Shown: positions 1-11,346, counted from the stretch's first letter. The stretch: DNA of 50,804 nt from Magnetovibrio sp. (GCA_002717285.1 PBDF01000002.1:99410-150213); one strand, 5' to 3'. Translations and numbers: made by a program. Notes: generated by a model from the sequence alone, not told the origin.

Positions 1-31
1 ATTATATCTTTGTATTCAGTTAACTTATAAC

Positions 32-649
32 ATGCTAAATTTTAACTCTGAGAACAATCTAATTGAAAAAGGTTTTGTCCCTGTTGCTGGTGTAGATGAG
101 GCTGGTCGTGGAACTTGGGCTGGGCCTGTAGTTGCAGGAGCAGTAAGCCTAGACGTTAAGACTATCCCAAAAAGACTTCGTCTAGGTCTTGATGATTCAA
201 AAAAACTCGCTTCTAAAAAGCGTAAAGAGTTATATCAGTTGTTGCTAGACTACGCTAGGGTGGGTGTGGGCTTATCTAGTGTTAACGAAATTGATAAACT
301 CAACATACTTCAAGCCACTATGCTTGCTATGAAGCGCGCAGTCGTTGATTTGGGCTTGAAACCTGGCATGGTATTGGTTGATGGTAATCATATACCAAAT
401 TGGATATATCCCTCGCAGGCCATCATAAAGGGTGACAGACAGTCTCCATCCATTGCTGCCGCATCAATCGTCGCAAAGGTCAGCCGGGATAAGGTTATGG
501 CCGATTTGGCACTAGACTATCCTCAGTATGGATGGGAGCGAAATGCAGGCTATGGCACCAAAGCACACCGACAGGGTTTGGCTGAATTTGGCATTTGCGA
601 GCATCATCGACGAAGCTTTAAACCAATAAAAAATATTATAGCCGTCTAG
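32..649 (+). CDS. rnhB: Ribonuclease HII
   Basis: RNase HII cleaves the RNA strand of RNA/DNA hybrids and removes ribonucleotides misincorporated into DNA. The 205-residue protein has the family length and motifs: VDEAGRG with acidic D22 and E23, a third acid in VDG (D117), a fourth likely at D153 in KVSRDK, the GYGT..H motif around 174-179 and the C-terminal HRRSF. The ATG at 32 is preceded by only 31 bases of window, so upstream context is not visible. ccrM follows after about 150 bp on the same strand, a pairing common in Alphaproteobacteria. Identity is very secure; only the exact start is open. Confidence 0.97.
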   Translation: MLNFNSENNLIEKGFVPVAGVDEAGRGTWAGPVVAGAVSLDVKTIPKRLRLGLDDSKKLASKKRKELYQLLLDYARVGVGLSSVNEIDKLNILQATMLAMKRAVVDLGLKPGMVLVDGNHIPNWIYPSQAIIKGDRQSPSIAAASIVAKVSRDKVMADLALDYPQYGWERNAGYGTKAHRQGLAEFGICEHHRRSFKPIKNIIAV

Positions 650-654
650 ATATT

Positions 655-1901
<1,247 letters not shown>

Positions 1902-1927
1902 TTTTTTTATCAAGTAGACTTATTGTT

Positions 1928-2380
1928 ATGAATAAATGGGATGTGCGTTTTTTACGTTTGGCATTAGAAGTTTCCACTTGGTCAAAAGACAGATCGACCC
2001 AAGTAGGCGCAGTTATAGTCGGTGAAGATCGCACGCCTGGTCCTTATGGATACAATGGGTTCCCTCGCTTCATCAATGATGAAAAAGAAGAACGACATAG
2101 TAGGCCAACCAAGTATGACTGGACAGAACATGCGGAGCGTAATGCAATTTACAATGCAGCACGCATGGGAGTGGCGCTCAAGGGGAGCACCATGTATGTG
2201 ACCCATGTTCCTTGCGCAGATTGTGCACGTGCTATCATTCAGGTAGGTATAATCCGCGTAGTGACTATTGCCTCTTGTATGGAGGGTGACTTTTCAGACC
2301 GGTGGTCAGAGGCGGCGGAAATTACCCGGGAGATGTTATCTGAAGCAAATATTCACCTTGATCTCGTTGAAGTAAATTAA
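1928..2380 (+). CDS. Deoxycytidylate (dCMP) deaminase family protein
   Basis: A zinc-dependent deaminase of 150 residues, probably converting dCMP to dUMP for thymidylate synthesis. It has the CMP/dCMP deaminase zinc site: HAE (H68, E70) followed by PCADC (C96, C99). The N-terminal WDVRFLRLALEVSTWSKD is typical of dCMP deaminases rather than cytidine deaminases or the RibD or TadA groups. It starts 26 bp after ccrM on the same strand and could share its transcript. It is convergent with pduO, with only 44 bp between the stop codons. Substrate choice between dCMP and a related nucleotide is inferred from family resemblance. Confidence 0.85.
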   Translation: MNKWDVRFLRLALEVSTWSKDRSTQVGAVIVGEDRTPGPYGYNGFPRFINDEKEERHSRPTKYDWTEHAERNAIYNAARMGVALKGSTMYVTHVPCADCARAIIQVGIIRVVTIASCMEGDFSDRWSEAAEITREMLSEANIHLDLVEVN

Positions 2381-2424
2381 ACTATACAGAAATTTTAGTT
2401 TTTCTTGCCCTTATAGCAATCTTG

Positions 2425-2988
2425 CTATCGGTTTGCTCCCGGTGTCCACAATACATCATTTTTCCCACCGTCATTATGTAAACGAGCTAACTGGAACAGA
2501 TGGTCTGACAAGCGATTGATATAGCTGAGGGCTTGAGGATTGATGTTTTCTCTGATGGAGAGTTCAGATATTAAACGTTCTGCACGACGTGTAATGGTGC
2601 GCGATAAGTGCAAGTACGCAGAAGCAGGAGAGCCACCGGGTAATATAAATGAAGTCAAGTCATCTAGTTTGTCATTCATTAAATCAATTTCTACCTCTAG
2701 TCGATTAACTTGAGCCGAAATAATTCTCATTGCTTTTTTTGCATTCGGCCCTTCATCAGGGCGACATAGATCAGCTCCAAGGTCAAATAAGTCATTCTGT
2801 ATTCTTGAGAGCATTTGATCTGCTTCGTTTATGGTATGAAGTCGGGCTAAACCAATTGTGGCGTTTGCCTCGTCTACTGTGCCGTAGGCAGCGACCCTAA
2901 GGTCATGTTTTGGTATTCGGTTACCATCTCCAAGGGTCGTCTCGCCTTTATCGCCACCGCGGGTGTAAATTTTTGTCAGTTTGACCAT
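2425..2988 (-). CDS. pduO: PduO-type cob(I)alamin adenosyltransferase
   Basis: The enzyme transfers the adenosyl group of ATP to cob(I)alamin to make coenzyme B12. The 187-residue sequence begins with the PduO signature KIYTRGGDKGETTLGDG, followed by AAYGTVDEANATIG. The C-terminal half has the LPGGSPASAYLHLSRTITRRAER helix that carries conserved active-site arginines in the family. It is unrelated in sequence to the CobA/BtuR type. No cobalamin riboswitch was recognisable in the roughly 265 bp upstream. There are no other B12 genes nearby, so it probably serves salvage or repair of the cofactor for a B12-dependent enzyme elsewhere. Confidence 0.95.
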   Translation of the reverse strand: MVKLTKIYTRGGDKGETTLGDGNRIPKHDLRVAAYGTVDEANATIGLARLHTINEADQMLSRIQNDLFDLGADLCRPDEGPNAKKAMRIISAQVNRLEVEIDLMNDKLDDLTSFILPGGSPASAYLHLSRTITRRAERLISELSIRENINPQALSYINRLSDHLFQLARLHNDGGKNDVLWTPGANR

Positions 2989-3255
2989 TCAGATTTCCTT
3001 GCTATAAATTTTATTGAACAAATAAATTTCTAACGATCGGCAATTGTCAGCACTTAGAAACCTAATAATATTCAAAAAAATCAAGTATTTAAAGGTAAGT
3101 GATTTATTGCACGTGTAAAATCATTGAATTCTATGCGTGTTCATACATTTCATTTGTAACAATTAGTTAGCGTTTTTTAAACTAATTTCTCTTTAAATAT
3201 TATCGATGAGATTTTCATTTCTTATTTGTAATACAATTTCAAGTTTGTAGATTAT

Positions 3256-3720
3256 ATGACTAAAAAAAACATACTTTTTGTCTTTGCTTTTTGTTTTGGG
3301 GTTTGTTCACTAATAGTAATTCCTGGCTCACAAAGTCTGCCGAGTAGTCAATACCTTCAGTCTCGAGATATTGTGAAATACCATAATTTTCAGGAAAATA
3401 TATTAAGTTTATCGAACTTTCAGACTTTTATTATAAGTCAAGCCAAGGCCGCTAAACAATTTTTGAATGATAAATTGTGGATATTAGAAAATGTATCGAT
3501 AATAAAGACGCACGGCACGCCGAATGTTATTTTAGCATTACCACAAGCTAATCCATTACTCTCTGAGGTGACAGATCATCAGTCGGGTGAGGTTATGAAT
3601 TTCAACTCTTCCATTGACTGGAAAGTTTCAATATCTCTATCAAATTCAGAGTTAAATGAAGAAAACTCATCGATAAGTTTGAGGGGTTTAGATAATAAAA
3701 AAACAGCAAAGACTAAATAG
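3256..3720 (+). CDS. Hypothetical exported or membrane-anchored protein
   Basis: I do not recognise this 154-residue protein. It has a basic start (MTKKN) followed by a hydrophobic stretch at about residues 5-22 that looks like a signal peptide or anchor. The remainder is polar and rich in Ser, Asn and Leu, without cysteines or a clear domain. Codon use is AT-rich like the flanking DNA. It stands alone, with roughly 265 bp of AT-rich noncoding sequence before it and 525 bp after it. The intact frame with a plausible export signal favours a real gene, but a chance open frame in AT-rich DNA cannot be excluded. Confidence 0.5.
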   Translation: MTKKNILFVFAFCFGVCSLIVIPGSQSLPSSQYLQSRDIVKYHNFQENILSLSNFQTFIISQAKAAKQFLNDKLWILENVSIIKTHGTPNVILALPQANPLLSEVTDHQSGEVMNFNSSIDWKVSISLSNSELNEENSSISLRGLDNKKTAKTK

Positions 3721-4245
3721 TGCCTAAAAAAATTGATTTTGATGTTTCTTCCTCTGTTTTAAATTTGACATTAGAGTTATTTTTCAGGTTGGATACATAT
3801 CGTCATATCAACAAAAATAGCTGTGTCACAAAAAAATGATTATGTTCATTTTTTTAATCTGTTAAGTGATCGGTACATATAAAAGCACACTCTAAAACCA
3901 ATGATAATCTGTAAGAGAAAAGCATGTAGTAGGTCGCTATGACAGAAAAAAACTAAGCCACATTCATGCAACAATCTTCGAGAGTGGTTTTCCTGATATG
4001 AGGAATAGTATCATAAGATTGTAAAGCGGTAGCGTAATGCCAATCTTTGCACAAATTAGTGTAAGTGAATTGCTTTTGGTACAATGCTCAGAAAAATGTA
4101 GACAATAGAAATAATTTTCTGAATGGTCTTATAAGTATACAGCAAGAGGGCATAGGGTTGTTGTTAATATGTTTTGTTCATATCTTAATTCTGTAAAATT
4201 ATCGACCTAGTTTCATAAAGGATTTTTCAAGGACTATTGTAATAT
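3721..4245. other. AT-rich noncoding stretch with one nested inverted repeat
   Basis: No convincing gene is visible in these 525 bp. The only structure seen is a nested inverted repeat. The outer arms ACAATCTT (3971-3978) and AAGATTGT (4015-4022) match perfectly, and inside them TTCCT (3990-3994) and AGGAA (4001-4005) form a small hairpin with a 6-nt loop. It is not followed by a U-tract on either strand, so it is not a standard terminator. It lies past the 3' ends of both flanking convergent genes and could be a structured small RNA or decayed sequence. Confidence 0.35.
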
Positions 4246-7200
4246 TCAATAACTTCCGTAACCACCTCCGCCTGGTGTTTTAATAACTAAGATATCACCT
4301 GGAATAAGATCAATCTGATCGGTTCCAGATAATTTAAGCCTAGTGCCATCGCCTCGTTTTAATATGTTCTCACCACAATCTCCGCTCCCACCGCCCGCCA
4401 ATCCAAAAGGGGCAATGCGACGATGCCCTGACAAAATACCTGCAGACATTGCTTTGAGAAAACGTAATTGTCTAATTACTCCATTACCACCTGTGCTCTT
4501 ACCCTTCCCCCCACTGCCATGGCGGATGGTAAAACTTTCAAGCAATACAGGAAAACGAGTCTCAAGTATTTCAGGATCAGTTAGGCGGGAATTGGTCATG
4601 TGACTATGAACAGCATCTGTACCATCAAAATTTGGTCCGGCACCTGATCCACCACAAATGGTCTCATAATATTGGTGTAGTTTATTACCGAAGGTCAAAT
4701 TATTCATTGTACCTTGCGAGGCTGCCATAATTTTGAGTGCCCCATATAGCGTATCTACTATTGCTTGGGATGTTTCTACATTACCAGCAACAACTGCAGC
4801 AGGAAATTTGGGATGTAACATAGAGCCTTCTGGAATGACTATATCGATTGGCTTCAAGCATCCTTCATTCAACGGAATATCTTGATCTACTAAGGTGCGG
4901 AAAACGTATAGGACAGCTGATTTGGTAATTGCATAAGGTGCGTTAAAATTATTTTTTTGTTGTGGCGATGTTCCAGTAAAATTAATGCAAGCTTTTTTGG
5001 CTTTCTTATCAATAGTGATATTTGTTTTAATAGTAGCCCCACAATCCATTTTATAGGAAAAAGAGCCACCTTCTAGTCTGTCTATGACTTGGCGAACGGA
5101 CTCTTCTGCATTGTCTTGAATATATCTCATATAGTTTTGAATAGTCTTCAATCCGTAATGTTTTATGATGATGTGCAGTTCCCGGGCTCCTTTTTCGTTA
5201 GCAGCAATTTGAGCCATCAAATCGGCAATGTTTTGGTCTGGGTTACGGGCAGGATACGGACCTGAAGCCAAAATTGTGCGCATTTTTTCTTCGCGAAATC
5301 TACCTTTTTTTACTATTAGGAAATTATCGATCAGAACCCCTTCTTCTTCTATACAGGTACTGAATGGTGGCATAGAACCTGGGGTGATACCGCCTACATC
5401 AGCGTGGTGTCCGCGCGAAGCCACATAGAACACAGGGTTATTATGGCCTCCCTCAAATACTGGGGTGACCAGGGTTATGTCTGGTAGATGGGTGCCACCG
5501 TTGTAGGGAGTATTCAGTATACTAACATCGCCGGGACTCATGTAAGCACCATGTTTCTGAATAACTGTTTGAACGCTCTCCCCCATTGAACCAAGGTGAA
5601 CAGGAATGTGTGGTGCATTTGCGACCAAGCCACCGTGTCTATCAAAAATAGCACACGAGAAATCAAGACGTTCCTTTATGTTTACAGAATGAGCTGTGTT
5701 GGCCAGAACCATACCCATTTGTTCCGCAATTGACATAAATAAATTATTGAATATTTCCAGCATAACTGGGTCAGCTACCTGTTTGCCCCTCTTGGTGGTG
5801 CCAACGTTGTTGGTTCTATGATGTGGTTGATTGCGGCTTAAAATTAACTGTCCATCAGAGCCGGTCTTGGCCTTCCATTCTGGCTCAATAATGATTGTGC
5901 CAGTTTTTTCAATTATAATTGCCGGCCCATGTATTAAATTGCCGGGGATCAAGTTTTCGCGAAGGTATACCGGAGCTTGGTGGAGCTTCTTTTGACTAAA
6001 AAACTCGGAAACTTCATGTTGCAAAGGCGTAGTTTCTTTTGGTGCCTTTTTTGGTTGTAGCTTAGTTAAGGTTTGGGTCGCCCCTATTGCTTCAACAAAA
6101 AGAGTCTCAATAATGAGCTTCCGACCAGTCATTATAAAACCAAAGCGCTGCCTGTGTGCCTTTTCAAATGATCTTGCTATTTTTACCTCATCATCAAAAT
6201 CAACACTCAGTGCGGTATTAGTCCCATCATAGCGAATATGTGCTTTGCAAATTATGGATATGGAAATCGTATCTTTTCCTTGGCATTCGATTTCATTTGA
6301 TGCTTCTTGTTTTAATTTTTCTAGCACAGGAGCAATATAATCGAGATTGCTTTGGTTAAGGCTTAGTTCACAGGAGTGTTCACGAATTGCCCGCAATTCG
6401 CTAAGCCCGATACCGTAGGCAGAAAGGACCCCTGCAAGGGGGTGAATGAGAATGGTTTTCATCCCAAGAGCATCGGCTACAAGACAGGCGTGTTGGCCAC
6501 CAGCGCCTCCGAAGCAATTTAACACGTAATCTGTAATGTTATAGCCTCGTTGTACAGAGATCTTTTTGATGGCGTTAGCCATGTTCTCAACAGCGATCGT
6601 CAGGAAACCCTCAGCTATTTCTTCCAAATTTTGTCTTTTTCCAGAGGCTTGTTCAATCTTATAGGCTAATTTGCTAAAAGATTTTTTGACAATGGTATGA
6701 TCGAGTGGTTGGTTAGCGTTTTTGCCAAAGACATTGGGAAAAAAATTTCCTTTTATTTTTCCGAGCATTAGATTGCAGTCCATGATTGTTAATGGCCCGC
6801 CGCGACGGTAACAGGACGGACCTGGAAGGGCTCCTGCAGAGTCAGGTCCAACTTGGTATCGCCCGTTGTCAAAATGTAAAATAGAGCCGCCCCCTGCAGC
6901 AACGGTGTGTATATCCATCATCGGTGTGCGCATTCGAATGCCTGCAACTTGGGTCTCAAAAGTACGTTCATAAGCTCCGTTGTAATGAGATACGTCAGTT
7001 GAAGTGCCACCCATATCAAACCCGATGACTTTTTTAAAGTTTTCTTGGCAAGCTGTGTGGACCATGCCGATAACGCCGCCAGCTGGACCGGATAAAATAC
7101 TATCTTTACCCTGAAATAGGTTTGCGTCAGTCAGTCCGCCATTGGATTGCATGAACATTATATGAGTTTGCCCTAGCTCGTGTGCTATCCGATTAACATA

Positions 7201-7914
7201 TTGGCGCAGAATTGGTGTTAAATAGGAGTCAATTACAGTAGTGTCGCCTCGTGATATAAATTTTATTAATGGGGACAGTTTGTGGGAAACTGAAATTTGT
7301 CTGAAACCAATCTCGCTGGCTATTTTAGCAACCTTTTTTTCGTGTCCAGAAAAGCGGTACGCGTGCATAAAGACAATAGCGATTGATTTTATGAGACCTT
7401 TATCAAAAATGGTTTTTAGTTGTTGTCGGACTGATGATTCAGCCAGGGGTATTAGAACGTCACCATTTGCGTTTAACCTCTCCTCAACTTCTATGACTTT
7501 AGAGTAGAGGGCCTCTGTTAATTGAATATGTTTGTCAAAAAGTCGTGGTCGGTTTTGATAACCAATGCGAAGGGCGTCTTTAAAACCTTTTGTAGTTACA
7601 AGAAGTGTTGCTTCACCCTTGCGCTCGAGTAGTGCATTTGTAGCAATTGTAGTTCCCATCTTGATTGATTTTATTCGTTTAGATGGAATAGGGTTTGTGC
7701 TCTTCACGCCAAGAATGTTGCGAATACCTTCAATCGCCGCATCACTATAGTGCTCAGGGTTTTTTGATAGCAACTTATGGGTGATGATCTCACCATTTGA
7801 TTTACGAGCTACAATATCCGTGAATGTGCCGCCACAGTCAATCCAGAACTGCCATTTCCCAATAGGATTAGGTGGTTTTATGTTTTTTTTACTTCTTACT
7901 TTTTTTATTCGCAT
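4246..7914 (-). CDS. 5-oxoprolinase (ATP-hydrolysing), fused HyuA-HyuB
   Basis: At 1222 residues this has the full single-chain length of ATP-dependent 5-oxoprolinase, which opens 5-oxo-L-proline to glutamate. The HyuA-like half (about 20-700) opens with [12 protein letters not shown], the nucleotide-binding motif of the hydantoinase A/oxoprolinase family. It also has the MGGTSTDV and GGAGGQHA segments. The HyuB-like half runs from about 725 to the end, with a [17 protein letters not shown] region and a glycine-rich C-terminus (TPGGGGYG). Bacterial relatives may be split into two subunits, as in hydantoinases and acetone carboxylase. The fusion favours oxoprolinase, but a hydantoinase with another cyclic-amide substrate remains possible. 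It stands alone, with 239 bp between its start and the carbamoyltransferase stop. Confidence 0.88.
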   Translation of the reverse strand: MRIKKVRSKKNIKPPNPIGKWQFWIDCGGTFTDIVARKSNGEIITHKLLSKNPEHYSDAAIEGIRNILGVKSTNPIPSKRIKSIKMGTTIATNALLERKGEATLLVTTKGFKDALRIGYQNRPRLFDKHIQLTEALYSKVIEVEERLNANGDVLIPLAESSVRQQLKTIFDKGLIKSIAIVFMHAYRFSGHEKKVAKIASEIGFRQISVSHKLSPLIKFISRGDTTVIDSYLTPILRQYVNRIAHELGQTHIMFMQSNGGLTDANLFQGKDSILSGPAGGVIGMVHTACQENFKKVIGFDMGGTSTDVSHYNGAYERTFETQVAGIRMRTPMMDIHTVAAGGGSILHFDNGRYQVGPDSAGALPGPSCYRRGGPLTIMDCNLMLGKIKGNFFPNVFGKNANQPLDHTIVKKSFSKLAYKIEQASGKRQNLEEIAEGFLTIAVENMANAIKKISVQRGYNITDYVLNCFGGAGGQHACLVADALGMKTILIHPLAGVLSAYGIGLSELRAIREHSCELSLNQSNLDYIAPVLEKLKQEASNEIECQGKDTISISIICKAHIRYDGTNTALSVDFDDEVKIARSFEKAHRQRFGFIMTGRKLIIETLFVEAIGATQTLTKLQPKKAPKETTPLQHEVSEFFSQKKLHQAPVYLRENLIPGNLIHGPAIIIEKTGTIIIEPEWKAKTGSDGQLILSRNQPHHRTNNVGTTKRGKQVADPVMLEIFNNLFMSIAEQMGMVLANTAHSVNIKERLDFSCAIFDRHGGLVANAPHIPVHLGSMGESVQTVIQKHGAYMSPGDVSILNTPYNGGTHLPDITLVTPVFEGGHNNPVFYVASRGHHADVGGITPGSMPPFSTCIEEEGVLIDNFLIVKKGRFREEKMRTILASGPYPARNPDQNIADLMAQIAANEKGARELHIIIKHYGLKTIQNYMRYIQDNAEESVRQVIDRLEGGSFSYKMDCGATIKTNITIDKKAKKACINFTGTSPQQKNNFNAPYAITKSAVLYVFRTLVDQDIPLNEGCLKPIDIVIPEGSMLHPKFPAAVVAGNVETSQAIVDTLYGALKIMAASQGTMNNLTFGNKLHQYYETICGGSGAGPNFDGTDAVHSHMTNSRLTDPEILETRFPVLLESFTIRHGSGGKGKSTGGNGVIRQLRFLKAMSAGILSGHRRIAPFGLAGGGSGDCGENILKRGDGTRLKLSGTDQIDLIPGDILVIKTPGGGGYGSY

Positions 7915-7956
7915 GGCGCATCAAGAGTAGATTCATTATTAACTAAGTTACTGAAA

Positions 7957-8003
7957 ATGAACATAGAAAATACTCTTAAAATATACTATGAAGAAGTGTT
8001 CAT
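7957..8003. repeat. Inverted repeat in the 5-oxoprolinase upstream region
   Basis: ATGAACA (7957-7963) is matched by TGTTCAT (7997-8003). Inside this, CATAG (7962-7966) is matched by CTATG (7986-7990). The element is 43-89 bp upstream of the 5-oxoprolinase start on the minus strand, where an operator would be expected. A GATTC (GANTC) site lies at 7930-7934. No function is shown, and AT-rich sequence makes short matches common. Confidence 0.25.
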
Positions 8004-8153
8004 ATTATATTGTAAATTCGAAATTTATTTCAAAGTTCCAGATAAAGCGTAATTTGGTTTGCTACCATTAAGATGAAATTTTTGAGTAGCTATTTTATGT
8101 AGCCGAGAGAGCTCAAAACAATATAATTTTTTTAATTATTTTAATACTTTATA

Positions 8154-9992
8154 CTAGTCAAGCTCAAATTGATCCTTGTAATCAAGTTTGAGTTTTTGGT
8201 CTTGATCTCCCTTTTTTAAGAAACAATTGCCAATCACTAGGATATCAAGTTCTGTCCCCATAAAACATCTAAATGCATCCTCGGGCGTGTGGACAATCGG
8301 TTCACCGCGCACATTAAAGCTTGTATTGACAACTACAGGACAGCCAGTTCTCTCTTTAAAGGCTCGAATTAGGGAATGATAAAGTTGGTTGGTCTCTTTG
8401 TGTACTGTTTGTATACGGGCGGAATAATCAACGTGGGTTACAGCAGGAATTTCTGAGCGTGGGACATTTAATTTCTCAATGCCGAATAACTTTTCCTCAG
8501 ACTTACTCATTTTGCGTTGTTTGCTTTGAACAACATCAGCCACTATTAGCATGTATGGGCTGTCACCCTCTAGATTAAACCAATTAGAGGCATCTTCGGA
8601 AAGAACTGAGGGTGCAAATGGACGAAAAGATTCACGGTATTTGACTTTTAAATTCAGGACCTTTTGCATTTCAGAAGACCTAGGATCCGCTATAATAGAC
8701 CTTCCGCCAAGAGCTCGTGGTCCAAACTCCATGCGACCTTGCATCCAGCCTATTGCCTTTTCATTAGTTAGCGCCTCGACTGTCTGTGATAAAAGTGTTT
8801 CTTCATTTAAAACTTCAAAAACTGCACCAGACTCAGTTAATCTTCTCTCAATTTCATGTTGTTTAAATTCAGGGCCGAGAAAAGAACCATCCATCAGGTC
8901 CTTAAAACCATCAACGTTTCGTGCTCTGCCAAGATAGTGATGGTTTACTGTCAAGGCTGCTCCAAGTGAACCACCTGCATCACCAGCAGCAGGTTGAATC
9001 CAAATATTTTTAAACGCCCCATCACGTAGAATTTTACCATTGGAAACACAATTAAGTGCAACTCCTCCAGCCAAACACAAGCTGTCAATGCCATGTTTTT
9101 GAGCAAGATCTCGAGTTAGCCGGAGAATAACCTCTTCTATTACTGCCTGAATAGAGGCAGCAATATCCATGTGAATTTGTTCCAGATCATCGTCTTCAGG
9201 TTTTCTAGCTGGGCGACCAAATAATTGGGCGAATTTATTGTTAGTCATAGTGAGCCCAGTACAATAATTAAAATAACTCATGTCTAACCGAAAAGAGCCG
9301 TCTTTTTTTACATGAATTAATTTTTCCATTATCAGATCTTTAAAGCGTGGTTCGCCATAAGGAGCCAAGCCCATAACTTTGTATTCTCCAGAATTTACTT
9401 TGAAGCCTGCGTAGTAAGTAAATGCGGAGTAGAGCAACCCCAAACTATGAGGAAAATGTATTTCCTTAATTATTTTTAGTTTGTTTCCCTGTCCTATAGC
9501 GATTGAGGTAGTAGTCCATTCCCCCACACCGTCCATTGTTAGAACTACGGCATTTTCAAAAGGGGAGGGATAAAAGGCACTAGCAGCATGGCTTTGATGG
9601 TGTTCTGAAAAGAGAAGTTTGTTTTTCCAATCAAAATTTGGAGCATGTCGTTGCAATTCTTGGCAGAGTAATTTTTTTTGAAATAATTTATCTTTAAACC
9701 AAATAGGCATTGCTGTTTTAAAAGATTTGAACCCAGTAGGTGCGAAGGCTAGATAGGTTTGTAAAAGACGCATAAATTTCAGTAGTGGCTTATCATAGAA
9801 AGCTACATAGTCAATTTGCTCTATTTCTAATCCGGCCTCGTGCAGGCAATATGCAATAGCATTTGAGGGATGACTTGAGTCATGTTTTATTCTTGTAAAT
9901 CGCTCTTCCTGAGCAGCAGCAATAATTTTTCCATCAACAACTAGTGTTGCTGCGCTGTCATGATAAAATGCAGAGATGCCAAGGATACGCAT
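8154..9992 (-). CDS. NodU/CmcH-family carbamoyltransferase
   Basis: A 612-residue O-carbamoyltransferase that moves the carbamoyl group of carbamoyl phosphate, through a carbamoyl-adenylate, to a hydroxyl on a sugar or secondary metabolite. The N-terminus MRILGISAFYHDSAATLV is the family signature. SEHHQSHAASAFYPSPF near 127-143 carries the histidines of the Kae1-like metal site, and the C-terminal domain has FRPFAPSVL and NTSFNVRGEPIVHTPEDAF. The acceptor cannot be read from the sequence. No nod, antibiotic or glycosyltransferase genes are adjacent. A small membrane protein gene sits 13 bp upstream on the same strand, an arrangement seen with many such enzymes. Confidence 0.93.
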   Translation of the reverse strand: MRILGISAFYHDSAATLVVDGKIIAAAQEERFTRIKHDSSHPSNAIAYCLHEAGLEIEQIDYVAFYDKPLLKFMRLLQTYLAFAPTGFKSFKTAMPIWFKDKLFQKKLLCQELQRHAPNFDWKNKLLFSEHHQSHAASAFYPSPFENAVVLTMDGVGEWTTTSIAIGQGNKLKIIKEIHFPHSLGLLYSAFTYYAGFKVNSGEYKVMGLAPYGEPRFKDLIMEKLIHVKKDGSFRLDMSYFNYCTGLTMTNNKFAQLFGRPARKPEDDDLEQIHMDIAASIQAVIEEVILRLTRDLAQKHGIDSLCLAGGVALNCVSNGKILRDGAFKNIWIQPAAGDAGGSLGAALTVNHHYLGRARNVDGFKDLMDGSFLGPEFKQHEIERRLTESGAVFEVLNEETLLSQTVEALTNEKAIGWMQGRMEFGPRALGGRSIIADPRSSEMQKVLNLKVKYRESFRPFAPSVLSEDASNWFNLEGDSPYMLIVADVVQSKQRKMSKSEEKLFGIEKLNVPRSEIPAVTHVDYSARIQTVHKETNQLYHSLIRAFKERTGCPVVVNTSFNVRGEPIVHTPEDAFRCFMGTELDILVIGNCFLKKGDQDQKLKLDYKDQFELD

Positions 9993-10005
9993 GATTTTTA
10001 TTTTG

Positions 10006-10194
10006 TTAGAATTGTTTTTTCATCATTTTGGAAGAGAGTTTGGCAGGATTTTTTTTGATCCAATAACTTTGGGCCTTTTCGTCAAATTTAAGTAATAGAG
10101 GATCTCTATTAAAGAGTCTCAGCAATAATCCTAGTGGTAGGATAATGAACAAGTAAAGACATAACATAAAAAAAGAATTTAATAATTTTAACAT
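10006..10194 (-). CDS. Small SxtJ-like membrane protein paired with the carbamoyltransferase
   Basis: A 62-residue protein with one strongly hydrophobic segment (about residues 8-26) followed by a basic tail containing RLFNRDPLLLKFDEKAQSYW. The RL..RDPL...SYW pattern and final basic/aromatic end resemble the C-terminal part of SxtJ-like membrane proteins found beside NodU-type carbamoyltransferases. It ends 13 bp before that gene and is probably cotranscribed. Its biochemical role is unknown; presenting a membrane-bound acceptor is a guess from context. Confidence 0.7.
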   Translation of the reverse strand: MLKLLNSFFMLCLYLFIILPLGLLLRLFNRDPLLLKFDEKAQSYWIKKNPAKLSSKMMKKQF

Positions 10195-10602
10195 CGTTGC
10201 TCTAGCTTGTTTTATAATAAAGAATAATTAGTTGTAGTCGGGTGGTGGGACAAGCTCAATAAAAACTGTGTTGATACCAGATAACAAATAAGTTTGAGGT
10301 ATAATATTCTTGTGACTTGTTGCGTGGAATTTTTGAAAATTAACTTAAAATTTTGCACAGTATAGAATACTAAAAAAAATGAAAAACTAGTTGAGTAAAC
10401 CAACAATTAAAATGTCAGAATTAATACATTACGGAAATGTTCTTTTGTTACACAATTAAAATTTGTACTTATAATTAAAATAAAGCTTGTGAAAAGTGCT
10501 CTGAAATCGATTACTCTTCGTTGATTTTTTTGGAGGCAAGTATAGCCCATTCGTAAGAACATATTTTAAACAAGGATATTTGAAATTGAGAATGAAAAAT
10601 CA
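10195..10602. other. Divergent intergenic region, no gene seen
   Basis: These 408 AT-rich bases separate the minus-strand carbamoyltransferase pair from the plus-strand djlA-like gene, so promoters in both directions are expected here. I see no RNA gene, strong inverted repeat or GANTC cluster. A short minus-strand open frame at 10212-10406 has low-complexity hydrophobic composition and no ribosome binding site, and was not called. Confidence 0.5.
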
Positions 10603-11346
10603 ATGAGTGTCTGGGGTAAAGTGATTGGTGGTGTTGCTGGATTTGCACTTGGTGGGCCGTTGGGTGCACTTATTGGTGCATACGCTGGACATAAAGTTGA
10701 TCGAGCCCGTAAGGATGAGTCAGTTCACATTGGTCCAGATACAGACAAGCAAACCCGCCAAGTAGCTTTTACTATGGCTGTAATTGTTCTTAGTGCAAAG
10801 ATGGCAAAAGCTGATGGAGTCGTCACCCGTGAGGAAGTAGATGCCTTTAAACGTGTTTTCCATATTCCTCAGGAAGAAATGAGTTGTGTGGGAAAGTTAT
10901 TTGATGAAGCTCGTGCTGATGCTCAAGGTTATGAGCCTTATGCAGAACAGATTGCACAAATGTTTGCTCGTGAACCAGCAGTTTTGGAAGAGCTTATGGG
11001 CGGGCTGTTTCATATAGCCCGTGCAGATGGTGTGGTGCATCGAGCTGAACTTGAATTTTTAGCTAGCGTTTCAAAAATTTTTGGTTTTTCTCATCGAGAT
11101 TTTGAACGACTGCGGGCCAGTTATAGCTCAAATAAGATAGTCGATTATTATGAAGTTCTCGGTGTTCGGGTGGACGCCTCAGATAGCGAAGTAAAGAGAG
11201 CTTACCGTAGGTTAATAGTCGAAAATCACCCAGATAAATTGATAGCGCAGGGTTTGCCGCAAGAATTTATTGATCTTGCTAACGAGAAAATGGGTGCTAT
11301 CAATTCTGCCTACGACATGATTAAAAAAGAACGCAGAATAACATAA
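10603..11346 (+). CDS. djlA: TerB-domain and J-domain co-chaperone (DjlA-like)
   Basis: A 247-residue DjlA-like protein expected to recruit and stimulate DnaK through its J domain. The N-terminus (about 5-30) is a glycine-zipper-like membrane segment (VIGGVAGFALGGPLGALIGAYAG). A TerB-like helical domain follows (about 50-170), with two acidic DGVV repeats near 71 and 142. The C-terminal J domain (about 181-245) begins DYYEVLGV and has the HPD motif at 209-211 that contacts Hsp70. The stop codon is immediately followed by the GTG of the amidase gene, suggesting translational coupling. The symbol is by domain architecture, not proven orthology. Confidence 0.88.
   Translation: MSVWGKVIGGVAGFALGGPLGALIGAYAGHKVDRARKDESVHIGPDTDKQTRQVAFTMAVIVLSAKMAKADGVVTREEVDAFKRVFHIPQEEMSCVGKLFDEARADAQGYEPYAEQIAQMFAREPAVLEELMGGLFHIARADGVVHRAELEFLASVSKIFGFSHRDFERLRASYSSNKIVDYYEVLGVRVDASDSEVKRAYRRLIVENHPDKLIAQGLPQEFIDLANEKMGAINSAYDMIKKERRIT

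Noticed and set aside
2413..2428. Hairpin between the dCMP deaminase and pduO (ATAGCAA/TTGCTAT)
   Set aside because: The arms are perfect, but the loop is only 2 nt, it overlaps the pduO stop and there is no T-run in either direction, so it is not called a terminator.
2989..3255. Possible cobalamin riboswitch before pduO
   Set aside because: No B12-box-like core or supporting helices were recognisable upstream of the gene.
10212..10406. Minus-strand 64-codon open frame in the intergenic region
   Set aside because: Low-complexity hydrophobic translation in AT-rich DNA, no ribosome binding site and no recognisable motif.
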